NCBI GenBank assembly: GCA_025267735.1
Contig: CM046298.1
Span: forward strand, 32,091,264-32,155,263
Direction of reading: 5' to 3'
DNA from: Mactra quadrangularis
Taxonomy: Eukaryota > Mollusca > Bivalvia > Venerida > Mactridae
DNA length: 64,000 nt
Under the pieces are notes generated by a model. The model was not told the origin of the DNA. It was given only the letters and a program-made list of their open reading frames with translations, and made no database searches. Shown here piece after piece: positions 23,110 through 36,123 of this stretch; the stretch's first letter is position 1, and every line of letters starts with the position of its first letter. The translations under genes and the position numbers were made by a program.

Positions 23110-25060
23110 CATAATATTTTAGTTTTCACAGACTGCAGACGGAGGGAAAATGGAGAACGAAAGAAGAAAGCAAAAGGGAGGGATATCATGTTCATGTACC
23201 TCCTGTTCTTTCTCATGCAGTCTACACCAAACTCAATCGAGTTTTCATTACAGAGTGTCAGAAAGGTTTTGTAGCAAATGCTCTTATTGACACAACATCT
23301 ACATTAAACAAACAACAAGAAAGTTGTACTATCCCCTTTACAAAGATTTCCGATCGGCGCGGTATATCGTGTTCGTTTACTCTAAATAACTTGCGCGATA
23401 ATTAATTAAACAATAGTCTTCACTGCCGTATTTGGAACCCGTATTCGAGAAAACATATTCATCGATTTCGGTTGGAAACAATGACTTACCTTTCAGTATA
23501 GGTGGTCCACATTGTGTTGAAGACAATTATTCCCTGGAGTATCAATATGGTATTATTCTATCAGTCTATTTGTTTTGTCTTCTTATATTTAAACTGTTAT
23601 TTTATTTCGAGTGTTAGCTTTTTTGCTTCTTTTTGTGTTTAGATTATTCACGGTCAAACCGATATACCTTTTTCACAAAGAAGCTGTTCTTTACAGTTAC
23701 TACTAATATGTCAATAGAGAATTATGTTTTTTGGGAAAAATTGACTTTTATCGCCCAGCACTTAAACCAGGAGTGCCAGTTCCGCAATTCAGGGTACTAA
23801 ATATAAACCACGTTAACCTTTCTAATGACGTATGCTGTTTTTCATCGTGTTTTAGTAATAATTATGTAATTGTATTTCTTGTTCATGAAGGATGATTTAT
23901 TTGTTAAACAAGAAAGGCACGTAAATCCGGTGTTACTAGATTATGTTTGTAAATCATGTAATTAGTCAAATGTCACAGTAATATTATGTTTAACAATTCA
24001 ATTAAGAGTTCTGACTTCGATCGTAAACATCTTTATAATATAATTCGGTTAATACGTTGTGTGAAGGTGAATGTCGAACTGTATATTTACAGCTATCTTT
24101 CATTTATACATGTCGTACACAACAGAATTGTTTAGATCCCGGAGTAGGCATGGGATGCAGCTGTTGAACTACTAAATCGAAGACTTATAAAAACTAAACA
24201 AGTATACTTTGTCGTTCAATTAAAAGTCTACAGTACAATTCAGCAACGACATTGTAATGGAACACATAGGCCTTTAAATCAGCTTTAAAATATTCTTTTC
24301 AGTTTATATGAATGCCTATACAACTTAATTCTGTGCGACACTTTACTTTTCATTCTTGTGTCTAAAGATTTAAAGTTTGTTTTATAAGTTTGATATAATG
24401 GTTAGACGTACAGTGATTCCCCTAACACAGCCAAAGAGAAACATAAATAATTCAGTTAACCAAATAAGTCAGTAATATTTATTGTTATAGGAGTAGAGTG
24501 GTCAAATGTGAATATAATATCTTCTAAATGCTATAATTTAAACTATCTGATATTCATGTTTGATTTATCATGTTTATAAGAAGTAAATATGAGATGTTGT
24601 TTTCTTTACATGATAATAATTTATGATCAATCTATCTAACTCATATGCTTTCAAAATTACTTCGTTTTTTGACAGTAGTTTATTACGAGCGCGAACGTTT
24701 GTTTGTGTGGGTATTTGTGTTGAATATTTAATTGCTGCCAACCTAAATTAGTTACGCGTGACATAACTGTGCAGTTGTAAACAAAGTTAATAGATGTATA
24801 AGTTTATCAAAGGTAATTGCTATTCAAACCATTAATGGCCTTGATCAGTCTGTGGCTAATTTACTAAGCGTTGGCATTAAATACAAACAACAGTAGTTAA
24901 TTTTCAAACGGATCATGCGATTTTGTAGATAGTTTAAACATTTTCATGAATGAAAAATATCAGTGTATATATTTCTCCTAATTAAGATATTTACATATAC
25001 TCCGTTTTTAAAGCTGTATGATAACTATAAAGGAAATGGCCAATATACGTCGAAGATTTA
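23110..25060. other. A-specific segment of unknown origin
   Basis: There is no counterpart at the equivalent point in B (about 37,155-37,280). I see no terminal repeats, poly-A or coding sequence. It may be an insertion in A or a deletion from B. Confidence 0.4.
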
Positions 25061-26144
25061 AATAAGCCAACAAACAAACACGAACAGATTGATTTTTTGT
25101 GTTCCAATTATGATTGGGTTTCCTAAAAACATTTTTTGGTTGAAATTCAATTTGAGAAATACATTACACTGTTGTCATATCTAAGATTGCATTAATTCAT
25201 TTGCCGACAAAACCTAGTCTCTGAATTCAAAAGTTAAGTATTTTACAACAATAGATAGTGTATACAATTGAAATGTGCCTGTCTGCTGAAGAAAATAATG
25301 TATTGATCATGATGATTTAGCTTCTTCAAGAAGAAGATCAAGTATACAAAATTTACATTAAAATATAAATTTCTAGACAGTGATAGGTTTGAACGATCGG
25401 TCATACACTTCCAAGTTTTCAGTTTTTTTTGGTAGTATAAAGAAAAAATGATAAGGATACTTAAAGATCGTAAACACCCTCTAGCGACAAACGTTGAAAC
25501 AAATATACAATTTATGTCTTGTTTTAAAAAACTGCATTTAAACGAACTCTGTAATCACTGATGATGTTGTCTCCGTAATATGACAGGCATTTGCCAAACT
25601 AATTGAGTCAATGATAATGACTCTAATGAAGTGGCCTCAAAACTGTGAAATATTCAACAGTGTCAAGTATATGGTTTCACACTTTTACACCTATAAATTA
25701 AACTAACGCACAATTGACGCTAAATAAGAGTAAGACTCGATCGCAGTCGTGATTTGTCGACTTTATATGAAAATATATTTTGAGACAGAAACAACTCTTT
25801 TTAAGTTATAAGTCAGATAATGTATGCCAAACAGATATGTTTATAAAACCATTTTTTTAAAATTCTGTTTTATCGAAGCGTGACTGCTGTAGAATAAAAA
25901 TTTATTGTAGAAGTTTCCTTCTGTTTAATTCTTAAAATTCGATACCAATTATTCTTTGATCTTTTATGTTTTTTCTTTGTTTTAATAATGTTCCGTGTTT
26001 TTGTCATAACATTAATCTTGACATTACAGAATTTGTAATATATGTAATACATAGCCTAATGGTGCATATTTATTATGTTGTTTTCAATAAAGCATTGCAG
26101 AGCTTAGTTTTCGTAAATGTATTGTAACTGACATCATTTGTATA

Positions 26145-26400
26145 ACCAATATAACTATGAACATGCTGGTTGATAATATGGATTGAACGATATCAAGCAG
26201 CTCAGAGATCATTATTAAAATATCGTGATTACAGTTTATATTTGTTTATCGTATAAGACAGTCACACACAGTCATAAGCACGGTGATATATCTTTTTAAG
26301 GTATTGATAGAAATTTGCAAAATTAGAATAAACTTAATGCACCTCTGGCTTCTAACATTATTTGCAAATATTTTTTACTATATTTGAAATTTTATGACAA
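26145..26400 (-). repeat. Inverted internal copy of the block 3' end
   Basis: Its reverse complement matches 34,090-34,310 and 48,860-49,045 (GATATCAAGCAGCTCAGAGA, TTATCGTATAAGACAGTC, AGGTATTGATAGAAAT). The block family therefore contains an internal inverted repeat spanning about 8 kb. Confidence 0.75.
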
Positions 26401-27154
26401 TTTTACTACGTTAAGTCTTGATGCAAAGCAGTTATGGTACAATTTATCAAAATACATATTTTGAAGAAGTGAATTGGAATAATGAATTTTGTTTTTTTCT
26501 ATTTATGTTTTAGATAAATCGATTGCCAACAAAAATTCGTCACTTAACCCATTATATGTTTTTTTTTGCATTTTTACGATCAATCTGTAGAGTGAACGTT
26601 GGCTGAAATATTAACCAAGATTAAGTATTTGTTAAAAGGAACCAAGAAGCTTTTTAAATGTTACAATGTAAGATGTGCAATGCAAGTCAGTTAAGTAGAA
26701 GGTTCCAATTGTATAATCTTAGGACTTATTGAGGTACATATTTCCAGACAAGTACAAATGATGTAAAATAAAAATTCCATCTATACAAAATAAATGTAAA
26801 ATACATATGTTTATTTTTGTATTATAATTAACTGTCAACAAAATTAACGAAACAAATATATATGCTGTTGACTCAAGATGAGTTTTTATCCCACTTTTGA
26901 TAAAAAAACTAGTATCAATCAGTCTTGAATTATTTAATCAATGATTTATACCATTAAACAACCATTTATAATTACAGATCCATTATCAATCAAACAGTGC
27001 GGTTATAGTGCCTAAATAATTTTCATTAACGCGGGATCTCAATGGAACCCTAGTACATTATTTCTACACATATCAGCCAGTCACTGACAATATCAAATGA
27101 GATATCATTCCTACTTTGAATGTGAGTGTTATATGTTGGTATAGACAATGTATG

Positions 27155-27440
27155 AACCCGGGTCGATAGCGCAGTTGGTAGCGCGTCGGGATTTGGAATC
27201 TCGTGCCCGAGGGGGTGCGGGTTCGAATCCCACCCGGGGAGGTTATACCCTTCCATGAAAATTTGACAATAATGTCGATTTTCCTCCATTGATTAGATAA
27301 TATGGAGAAGTTTCTGGCCTTGTGGAAAGGTAAGTGAGTACTGCTTATAGACAATGGTCCAGGAAAGCTAGGTTAGGTGCGCTGGACGCCGTAAAATGAC
27401 CTAAAAGTGTGTTGACACGGCGTTAAATCCAATGAAAAAA
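27155..27440 (+). mobile_element. tRNA-derived SINE, present only in block A
   Basis: The head carries an A box (TAGCGCAGTTGG, 27,167-27,178) and a B box (GGTTCGAATCC, 27,220-27,230). An anticodon stem-loop is visible (CGGGA-TTTGGAA-TCTCG), but the acceptor stem is not paired, so this is not a functional tRNA. The tail has GGTTAGGTGCGCTGGACGCC and ACACGGCGTTAAATCC and ends in A-rich sequence. Flanking duplications are AGACAATGTATG (27,143-27,154) and AGACAATGTGTG (27,441-27,452). Block B has the empty site with a single GACAATGTGTG at 38,247. The tail style is that of molluscan SINE families; I have not assigned it to a named one. Confidence 0.9.
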
Positions 27441-28132
27441 AGACAATGTGTGTATGTGCTTCACAGTCCACAGACAGCTATCTTACTATCGGATTTGAAA
27501 AATTCGTAACAATAATTATATGTCAATGAAATTAAATATTTATTGAATAAAACATTTGATCAAGTAGAAACAGTCGATTAACAATGCACGACCTTACTTA
27601 ATCATTTTGTTATTTCTTCCGAAAACAACAACACTTCATTGCACCAATTAATTCTAATAATATTGTGTGCGTGAAAATAGCTAAACCGTAAAATCAAATA
27701 ACATTTAGAATTCATCCGAGACAAATGATCGTGTTTTTTAAGCTTTGAATCTAAATTACTTTAAGGGATTGTTACGGCATTTGAAATATGAACCATTTTA
27801 TGGATAACTTGACAAACGAAATATAATTTATGATCTGAAAAAGAGTCGTAACAGAAAACAAATGGTTACTGATATAATAACCACTATTGATGTCACAGTG
27901 TGTGTATTGTACGTATAATCATTGAAGCGATCATTTAACGACTTTGTTTTAAGAATTTAATCATATTATTTACCATTTGATTCTTTTTCAGAACAAACTG
28001 TCTTATTCTTCGAATAATGAGTTCAGTTTATTTAAGAAATAAACTTCTTTGTTCTTAAAGTACAATTCATGTGAAGCAGTATTGTTTACAGCATAAAAAT
28101 ACATTTAGAATAATTAAACAACTTATAAGTTT

Positions 28133-28265
28133 ATAAGTATCAGTCAGTAGCGCGTCTGTCGAGTCAGTTGTCATAGTTAAGATAGGACCTAAAAGCGTGC
28201 CGGTCTGATTCTCTTTTAAAATTGTGTTGTCACACAGTTGTCAGTTCCTGGTGCGGGTCAAAATT
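28133..28265 (+). repeat. Old tRNA-like remnant shared by A and B
   Basis: TCAGTCAGTAGCGCGTCTGTC resembles a tRNA D-arm, and GTGCGGGTCAAAATTC is a weak B box. The same patch occurs at 38,925-39,055, so if it is a SINE it predates the duplication. Confidence 0.35.
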
Positions 28266-29299
28266 CTTAAAAAATAATGCCAAAAGTTATAAGTTGGTCG
28301 ACACGCCGTCGCATAAAATTGTCTGACAGAATTATAAATCATTAAATGCGATTACGTTTGCAGGATTGTTTCATCACTTCATACAAATACATCTAGTAAA
28401 TAGAGTTACGAAGATGTTTAAAATGATGGGGTAATGCGATTGTAAAAGACTGTATCCTATGTATACTTGTACTGTAAGTAATTTTAAAGCTTAATCAGAA
28501 TGTATATTCGATAAAGGCAACGATATCACGACATTCAGGTTTTCAATAGCTATAAAGTAGCATGGAATTACCCTTTATATGGGTTAATATGTTTACTTGG
28601 AAAGCTTCTGTCAATTCCTATTTATTACTGCGAAGTGAATTTAATCAAATATTAAATGCACGACAAATACCAACATTCATTAGATAATTAACATGTACAT
28701 TTGTGTAATATGTAAACGGAACGAGATGGTAACAAAGAAATACCAAAATTGTGATGAAAAGATTGTGTTCCATAACAATTTCTCGAACAAGTTAATCATT
28801 ACGTTCAAAGTATTTCTAAAGTCAGCAGACAGGCGCTCTTGAAATAAATCACAGTTTACTCTTACAACAAACATAACTTTTGAATTAGGAGACCAGATTT
28901 GTCAGTAAATAAAGCATCACAATCTTAGGAAAAACCTATAATTCATTTCCCTGATTGGAATTCAGTAAAATATCGATTAAATAAATGCAATAATATTCTG
29001 TTCACAACAATAAAATTTTATTTGTTCAAGTTTGTTTGTTTGTTTATTATGTTTCATGTAAATTGTTTATTTGTTTGTGGCGTTCTGTTATTATCAAAAG
29101 TTACAAATCCTAATAAATTCTATAATTTTCATTTGGCTGAGTAGGAGGTTGTGTTATAACTCTTGATGTTCCTGGTATGTTTACAAAGTCCTTTTCTTAA
29201 TTTGATGGTAAAGAAAGGAAACGAAAAAAGCAACAATCTTTATTAATTAAATACAAAATTATTTTACAAGGATATATACGATATCGTAGATATTGTTTA

Positions 29300-29435
29300 G
29301 AAAGTTACTAACAAACACTTACCTACCCACCCACTAACTCATACTAACGCCTCACACACACACACACCCACACCCCATACACTGCGCACGCATGCACGCA
29401 CGCCCACCCCCACACACACATATAAATACGCATGC
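29300..29435. repeat. CA/CCCA-rich low-complexity tract
   Basis: Imperfect CACACA and CACCCA runs with CGCATGCACG interruptions. It lies where blocks A and B lose collinearity. Confidence 0.85.
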
Positions 29436-31778
29436 ACTCATTACATTCATTCCTTACTCATTTATGTCACAGCGTTATTTAGATGTTTGCCCTTGGTAAA
29501 AGTATTTGTCAAACATTTCAAATCATTTGACGTTCATCCTCCTATTTATAAAAGGAATGAAATTTCCAGCTTAGTAAAGATTTAGTTCCATCTTATTATT
29601 GTTTCTATTTTATTTACTCTTTTCATATAATTGATTAGTTGGCCATTACTAGGTTAGGTATTGTCATGGAAGATTATTTGGTTAACTATAAGGGTTAGAC
29701 ACGTGGTTAAACAGACAGTGCAGTAAAAGGCATTCGGGTTTTGAAATCCAAAATATAAATATCTGTGACGACAGTGATTGTAGGCTTTAAATTTTTAAAT
29801 GACAGTAGCTTCTCGATTACTTTTTTTAATATTTAAATACATTAACGCTTCAAGAATGCACAAGGAGACGATGGAACTATTAAGGAGCACACATTTGCAG
29901 AAATTATCAGATGTCCATTTTACGCGTCTTGCTGCAAACACTGTGTAAACCTCTCTAACTAGCACATGTAGTTTTGACTCTAACGATTGTTTCAGTATAA
30001 TCAGAAAATTGTGATTTCCGATCATTTGGGATAAGCAGAAAACCGACGAGAATATGTTTTGTGTAACTGCGCCATATAGACGCTTTTATATCAATTGAAT
30101 GGATCCCATCATATTTCCAATACAAATTAACAAATATTTAACATAAAATTGAAATCAAACTAAAAGTGCAATGGAAACAGAAACTAGACTTATGACGCCA
30201 TGATGTTTGTTCAATTGTGTGTACATTGCTCTTATAAAAAATCGACATCACCGACTATAATTTTTATAAAAAGAACAAAATTGGACCTTGGGAATTAGGG
30301 TTTATGCATTAAAACATGAAATAAGCATTGTTGCAATTAGATTAATATTATTGCATTATTTGTTCAGAAACAAGCGTTACAAACAATATATGATGATGAT
30401 ATCGTTAATATAGATGTCAGACAGCAATTTTGCAATGTTTTGTTAACAATGGCACAGAGGAATCAACATTAATTGCTTCTTATAAAATATATATGTAAGT
30501 TTTGATATGTTTCTATCATACATAGGCCATACAACGCCATAGATCAGTAACTGCTAACGTATGTTCGAATGCACATAATTGTTCGTTGACTGTTGACATA
30601 TAAATTCCGCTTTAAATACCACCTTACACAATGCAATATAATGAGATTTTGTCCAACTTGAGGTTTCAAATGCCTAAAAGAAGGAATATTTTTCTATATT
30701 TAGACAATTACATTTAATCAATACTTTACTTAAATAAACTATCAGTTATCCTATGAAATATGCACGCGTGATTATTTAATAAGGCACTGACAAGTCCCTG
30801 ACAAAGATAAACAAAAACAATAATTTGTTAGAAAGCTAGTATAATGTTTTGCTAATTTCTTTACTTTGTTTGTATTCTTGAGGTAGCACAAAACAATTGA
30901 TTAAATATAATATACATGTATCATAAAAATGATAAAAACTTCATCCGACATTGAAATAAATGAAACTATCTTATGAATATGAATGTTGTACCAATGCATG
31001 CGCATATTAATACTCAAACATACAATAGGCACTAGATTATAAAACGTAAAACAAAAGTGAAGACGCGCACTAGTTTGAAGCCTCTATATTTCATATTATG
31101 CTTTAACATTAATTTTGATGTGATAAAAGAGGACAATATTTACTTTATAGAGCTTGAATAATGTCTATGAATACATTAACTTACAAACTAGATAACCGAT
31201 GTTAAAATTGAGTATTTCGGTTGTCCATGTGCATATGTATGGTAACAAATCCGTATTATCTGCTAATGTTAATAGGACTTACATTTATAAATGCACATGT
31301 TTGTTATTATTCGTATCAATACAAACAATAGACACTTAAATTACCTTTGTATTATACTATTAAACCCAAATGATATAGACGGTTGAACTCAAGCATGGTT
31401 GTTATTTTACTTATTTTAATTGAGTATTTACTTGTTGGTTTCGCCATTCATCAATCCAAACAATAAAATTTCATTTTTTTGTCATTGTGTAATTCAAATG
31501 TGATTTTATTAAAAACACGTTTTTATTGCCAATAAATATTTCACCAAGACTTATTAATACCATATTTCTACAACAAAGACATTTTTATTACATGTTTCCG
31601 ATACATAGAAATATAGTCAGAATATTAGTTTAGTAGTTATGATATTGTAACTGTAGAACTAGTATAGGAAACAGTCTCTCAAGTTCTTTGTTACGTGATT
31701 GTAGCAATTCAATGACTATAATTTCCTTTTCTTTAGAACGATTAAATATATTAGCTATTTAAAAAAATTTTGATACTA

Positions 31779-32223
31779 CACTGAACAAAAGTTTTAACCG
31801 ATCACTTTTCAAATTTTGACTATTTCATAACGGGCCAATGGATCCTTATTAAATTTTGCAGAGGTGATTTTTGTGTCATTTTCTACCGATTTGTGGGAAA
31901 AAAATAATTTGATACGGTCCGATGCACTCATAATCATCGACATTCGTGCAATGTTTTATGTTTTTTCACTTATAAAGTTAACAATGATTCATGCAAAATG
32001 AAATTTAATACTCACCACTCTCTGCACGAACATTTCGTGTCAAAATGTGTAAACCCCACCCTGAGTGCCGATTGAGTGCATCGGACCGTATCAAATTATT
32101 TTTTCCCACAAATCGGTAGAAATTGACACAAAAATTACCTCTGCAAAATTTAAAAAGGATCCATTGGCCCGTTATGAAATAATTAAAATTTGAAAAGTGA
32201 TCGGTTAGAACTTTTGTTCAGTG
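31779..32223. mobile_element. Tc1/mariner-type MITE, present only in block A
   Basis: The 445-bp element starts CACTGAACAAAAGTT and ends with its inverse, flanked by TA on both sides (31,777-31,778 and 32,224-32,225), the hallmark of Tc1/mariner insertion. The inverted arms are about 150 bp and over 90% alike (GGATCC, CGATTTGTGGGAAAAA, ACGGTCCGATGCACTCA), leaving a central loop of about 150 bp. Transcribed, it would fold into a long hairpin. Block B near 45,400-45,430 lacks it. Confidence 0.9.
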
Positions 32224-34460
32224 TATTGTAATGCCGTCGTTTTACTAATTGTCAACGCAAAATTCACAAGGATTTCAGTAACTAAACCAGTTGTTGTCCA
32301 AATTCGATTACAATCATCCTGTTATCTCAAACAAAATGATAACATCGACATTGAGGTCAATTGTACAGTAAAGTATCGATCGGTCGAAAAACAGACAATG
32401 ATATGAACAATGATCATTTCATCAACTTTGAGAATAAACAACATGCGTACAAAAAAGATGTAGAAAATGAATGCATAAACATCATGTTGTTTCTAATCAA
32501 GGCTTTGTTAACCTTAAATGACGAGAATGCTTTATAACGAACAGCATTTAAATGACTTGAATAATACGTGTGCATTGGTAATATGCAGTAAACGTCTCCA
32601 AGCAGCCTAAATGTCATTTATTAAAAGCTTGTGATTACATTTATTAATTGTGTAAAACATACCGTCGTGAACTAGCTTATATATCTTGTTTAGGTCTTGA
32701 TAAATTGTATGGAATCTAAATAAATATTAATGCACCTTTGGTTTCTAATTTCATTTGCAAAGTGTTTATATTACATGCAGTGTCATTTGTACCCATTAAT
32801 CTTTATACGTACACATTAAGATTACATAAATTACACGTATTTTGTTCAAGTACACTCATGATAATTATTTTATCTGCCTCTGAACTAACGATTTTATAAA
32901 TCAGTTAACGTCGAATCTTTTTTTTCTGATTATAAAAGTATATTACTCAATGACTGTTTATCTTTAGAGTTCCCATCGTCAAAAAATAATGCGTAGATGA
33001 AATATTAACTTCAAGGCATCAATTAAATTGCTTACTAAATCCTAAAAAAAAAAATGTGAGTGACATCAAGATGTTGTACCTGGGACAACCGTTAATAATT
33101 TAACAGTTTTAGTAAGACTCTTTATAGCATTGGACCATTTTAATTTTTATGTTGTTAATTCTATTTCATAAGCTTTCAAATTAATTGATACGACTATCTC
33201 GTGTTAAAGAATTGGTTACAGTTGTGAAATTGGTACACACTATTCCTTGATTTCTTCATTATTGACATTATGCAAGTATCATGATATCGGATGACTATTT
33301 AACAATTACCCATACCCTTACCATGAACGAAAAAGCAAATTTCATTGAAAATACGTAGGTATTGGCGATCAAGATATATTGAAATGCTATTAAAACAGAT
33401 AATAACTATGTTTGAGCTACTCCCATCATTTAAATAAGTTGGAGAAAGATTAAATAAGAGTGCATGTTGTATATCAGTGTAAAGGAATGCATTTATTTCT
33501 TATAATACATGTTTAACAACCATAACACAATACAAGACATAAACCAACAGTAACAATTTCATTTTGGAATGAATAATAATTCTCTTGTACAATACAGAAT
33601 CAAAATTTAGGCAAAACGTACAAACAATGTGCGAGTGTTCGTCTCTGTTGTAATCAGAGCGTTATTAATTTTACGGCTTGGTCATATTCACACAAACAGT
33701 GCTATTGCAATTACACGTTTGAATAAAAAGATGAAGTTTTTGGAAGAAATAACAAAACAACTTGAACAAAAAATACTTCATTTTTTCTGATAGTATTCGA
33801 ACGAATCATGCATTTGGATCATACCTGGTCCTCAAACAAATTCATTGATTTGTATCTGAGTTTATATTTTAGCAAACATATACACTACTGCTGAATCATA
33901 AATATACATACAATGAAATAAATGGCAATTTCTGTTGGCAGTAGATTTCATTAAATGATTTTCCGATTGCATATACAGAAAACATGTGTTTTGGTGATTG
34001 TCATAACGACTGATAAACATAAGGATAAATTGTTTCACATCTTGAACTTGGTAAAATTGTCACAAAATGCAATATATAACAAAACAAAAAGGATTTTGCA
34101 TGTGACGTTAGAAGCCAGAGGTGCATTAATTTCACTTGAAATTCATACATTTCTATCAATACCTAAATAAGATATATCACCGTGCTTCTGACTGTGTGTG
34201 ACTGTCTTATACGATAAACAAATATAAATTGTAATCACAATCTGTTATTAACGATCTCTGAGCTGCTTGATATCGTTCAATCCATATCATCAACCAGCAT
34301 GTTCATAGTTATTCTGGTGATATATATGATGGTAGTTACAATTAATTAATGTAATTTACGTTTTGCATTGCTTTGATAAATAAATCATACTAAATTCACA
34401 TCAATATTCTACACGTTACATGTCTTATATATATTTGTTCTAAAATGAATGACAATATCA

Positions 34461-34989
34461 ATACTTAGTCTATTATTAATAAATTCAGTTTCATATATCA
34501 ATAAAATATATACAAGACATATCTTTAAAAAAGATATTCGGCGCTGTGCGGAGTTCATTTTATTTGAAATATAAATTTTAGCCAGCGAATATGACTTCAA
34601 ACTAATAAAAACTCAAATTTACAAACTGTTCCATTTATCGAACTACAAATCTCATAATTGACATTATGTGTATCGGATTATGTTATTATTTATTTTAATT
34701 CCTAACTGAATTTATACATGTTATTTATTTGCCTGAGAATTGCTGAAATTAAAATATATTAATAATAGGCAGGTAATTTTCCCCGGCACCCGCATCTTGA
34801 AAAGTTTGGTCCGTATTAAACGTGATTTCGGGATCTGTATATTGCATACATTGTATTTGCAAATATGTTGTTTATTTTTCAATACCGGAAGATAATTTTA
34901 TTAGACACACAGGAATGGTAATGCAAAGTTGTATTCACCAGAAAATGGAATATACAATTAAACCAGTCATTTTTGCGCCGTAAGGCTGG
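34461..34989. other. Spacer between blocks A and B
   Basis: No gene recognised; AT-rich. Confidence 0.35.
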
Positions 34990-35905
34990 TTTTGTGCCTA
35001 AATGATTTTCATAAATTTGATTTAAATCTCTGTTCACTGGGTATCATTTTGTATCGGAAATATCATAAGATTACATCATTTGATTAAAATGTCTATGTGA
35101 CACGTTTACATAAAACATATCATCTTTGGCGACCGTAAGTCTCACCTAATTGAAAATAACTCTAATGATGCTCGTTTTGTTAATTTGACGCTGAAATACT
35201 GTAAATAGTTTATTCAATTTCTTAGAGTCAAATATACATAGAACTGTCTTGGGAATTTAAAACTTGTTTGAAACAAAAGGTGGTGCCTTTAATTATGACA
35301 AATATTACTGATTATAACGTATTCTCCTGCAATGGCAAAACTGCCAGCTAATAAATGATGATTAGCCTATTGTTAATTCATTCTTTTATACATTTGAATT
35401 TTACCATCTACAATATGCTTTAGATTGGCACGGAATTAATATGCATTACATTATTTATTTATTGCCATCTAATAGGATGTGGTGCAATACTACTTTTATG
35501 TGTTGATATAAAACAAATGAAAAAAAACCTATTAAAATGAATATACCACATTCAAGGTTGAAACACAATTATGTTACCACAAATCATTTAATAGCACGTG
35601 TTTATTTTATTGATGTCAGAAATGTACTATTAAACATAAACTGCCTCGCGCTTATTTCGTTGTGTGACACCAAACAATAGTGTCAAATGGTTGTCAGTTT
35701 CGCCAGTAATCCAAGCATGCACGTCACCTTAACTGTCAATTATTTAGAAAATATAATAAGTCATATTAAGATTTTCATCGAGCATGAAATAACATTTATG
35801 TAAAGATGAGATAAATACGCCATGTTACTTTATTGCGTGACAAATGCGTGTAACAAAGAACACAATAATTAAAGTATGTAGTATTACTGGAACAGATGTA
35901 TTTGT

Positions 35906-36123
35906 CTCAAATAATTTATTTAGCTCGATTGTGAAACAATTTTTCAACTTAGAGTTATCACTTTTGAGTCCGCATCCTGGTCCCCCAGTACTGAGCTAGT
36001 AGGATAAAGTTTCTTGCTCAAAGAAACAACGGAGTAGATTTTGGATGGGATTCAAACCAACTCAGAGCTAGCTATCCAATGATTACCAGTCCAAAGTTGT
36101 AAGCGTTCGGCCACGACTGCTTC
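35906..36123 (-). mobile_element. tRNA-Ser-derived SINE, present only in block B
   Basis: On the minus strand the head reads GCAGTCGTGGCCGAACGCTT, then TTGGACTGGTAATCATTGG and GGTTTGAATCCCATCC. This follows serine tRNA, including its long variable region (TGGCCGA D-arm, GGACTGNTAATCC anticodon arm, B box). The flanks are GATGTATTTGT (35,895-35,905) and GATGTATGTTT (36,124-36,134), a plausible 11-bp target duplication. Block A has the uninterrupted site near 21,570. The head is mutated and not a working tRNA gene. Confidence 0.8.

Larger units (their letters stand above)
21150..34460 (+). repeat. Duplicated block A
   Basis: This is a non-coding block of about 13.3 kb collinear with block B. 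Matched anchors include 21,330 with 35,655, 22,857 with 36,909, 25,260 with 37,580, 27,540 with 38,345, 28,135 with 38,926, 28,828 with 39,440, 29,495 with 42,535, 31,325 with 44,945, 33,500 with 46,720 and 34,145 with 48,890. Sampled segments agree at roughly four of five bases. No open frame is conserved between the copies, so it is not a coding duplication. A carries about 1.9 kb (23,110-25,060) absent from B. Confidence 0.85.

Noticed and set aside
27160..27240. Functional tRNA gene with a UGG anticodon
   Set aside because: A and B boxes and an anticodon arm are present, but the acceptor stem does not pair, and the head runs into a SINE tail flanked by target duplications.
27050..27354. 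Two overlapping open frames of 79 and 93 codons on minus
   Set aside because: They are antisense to the SINE at 27,155-27,440 and arise from its composition.
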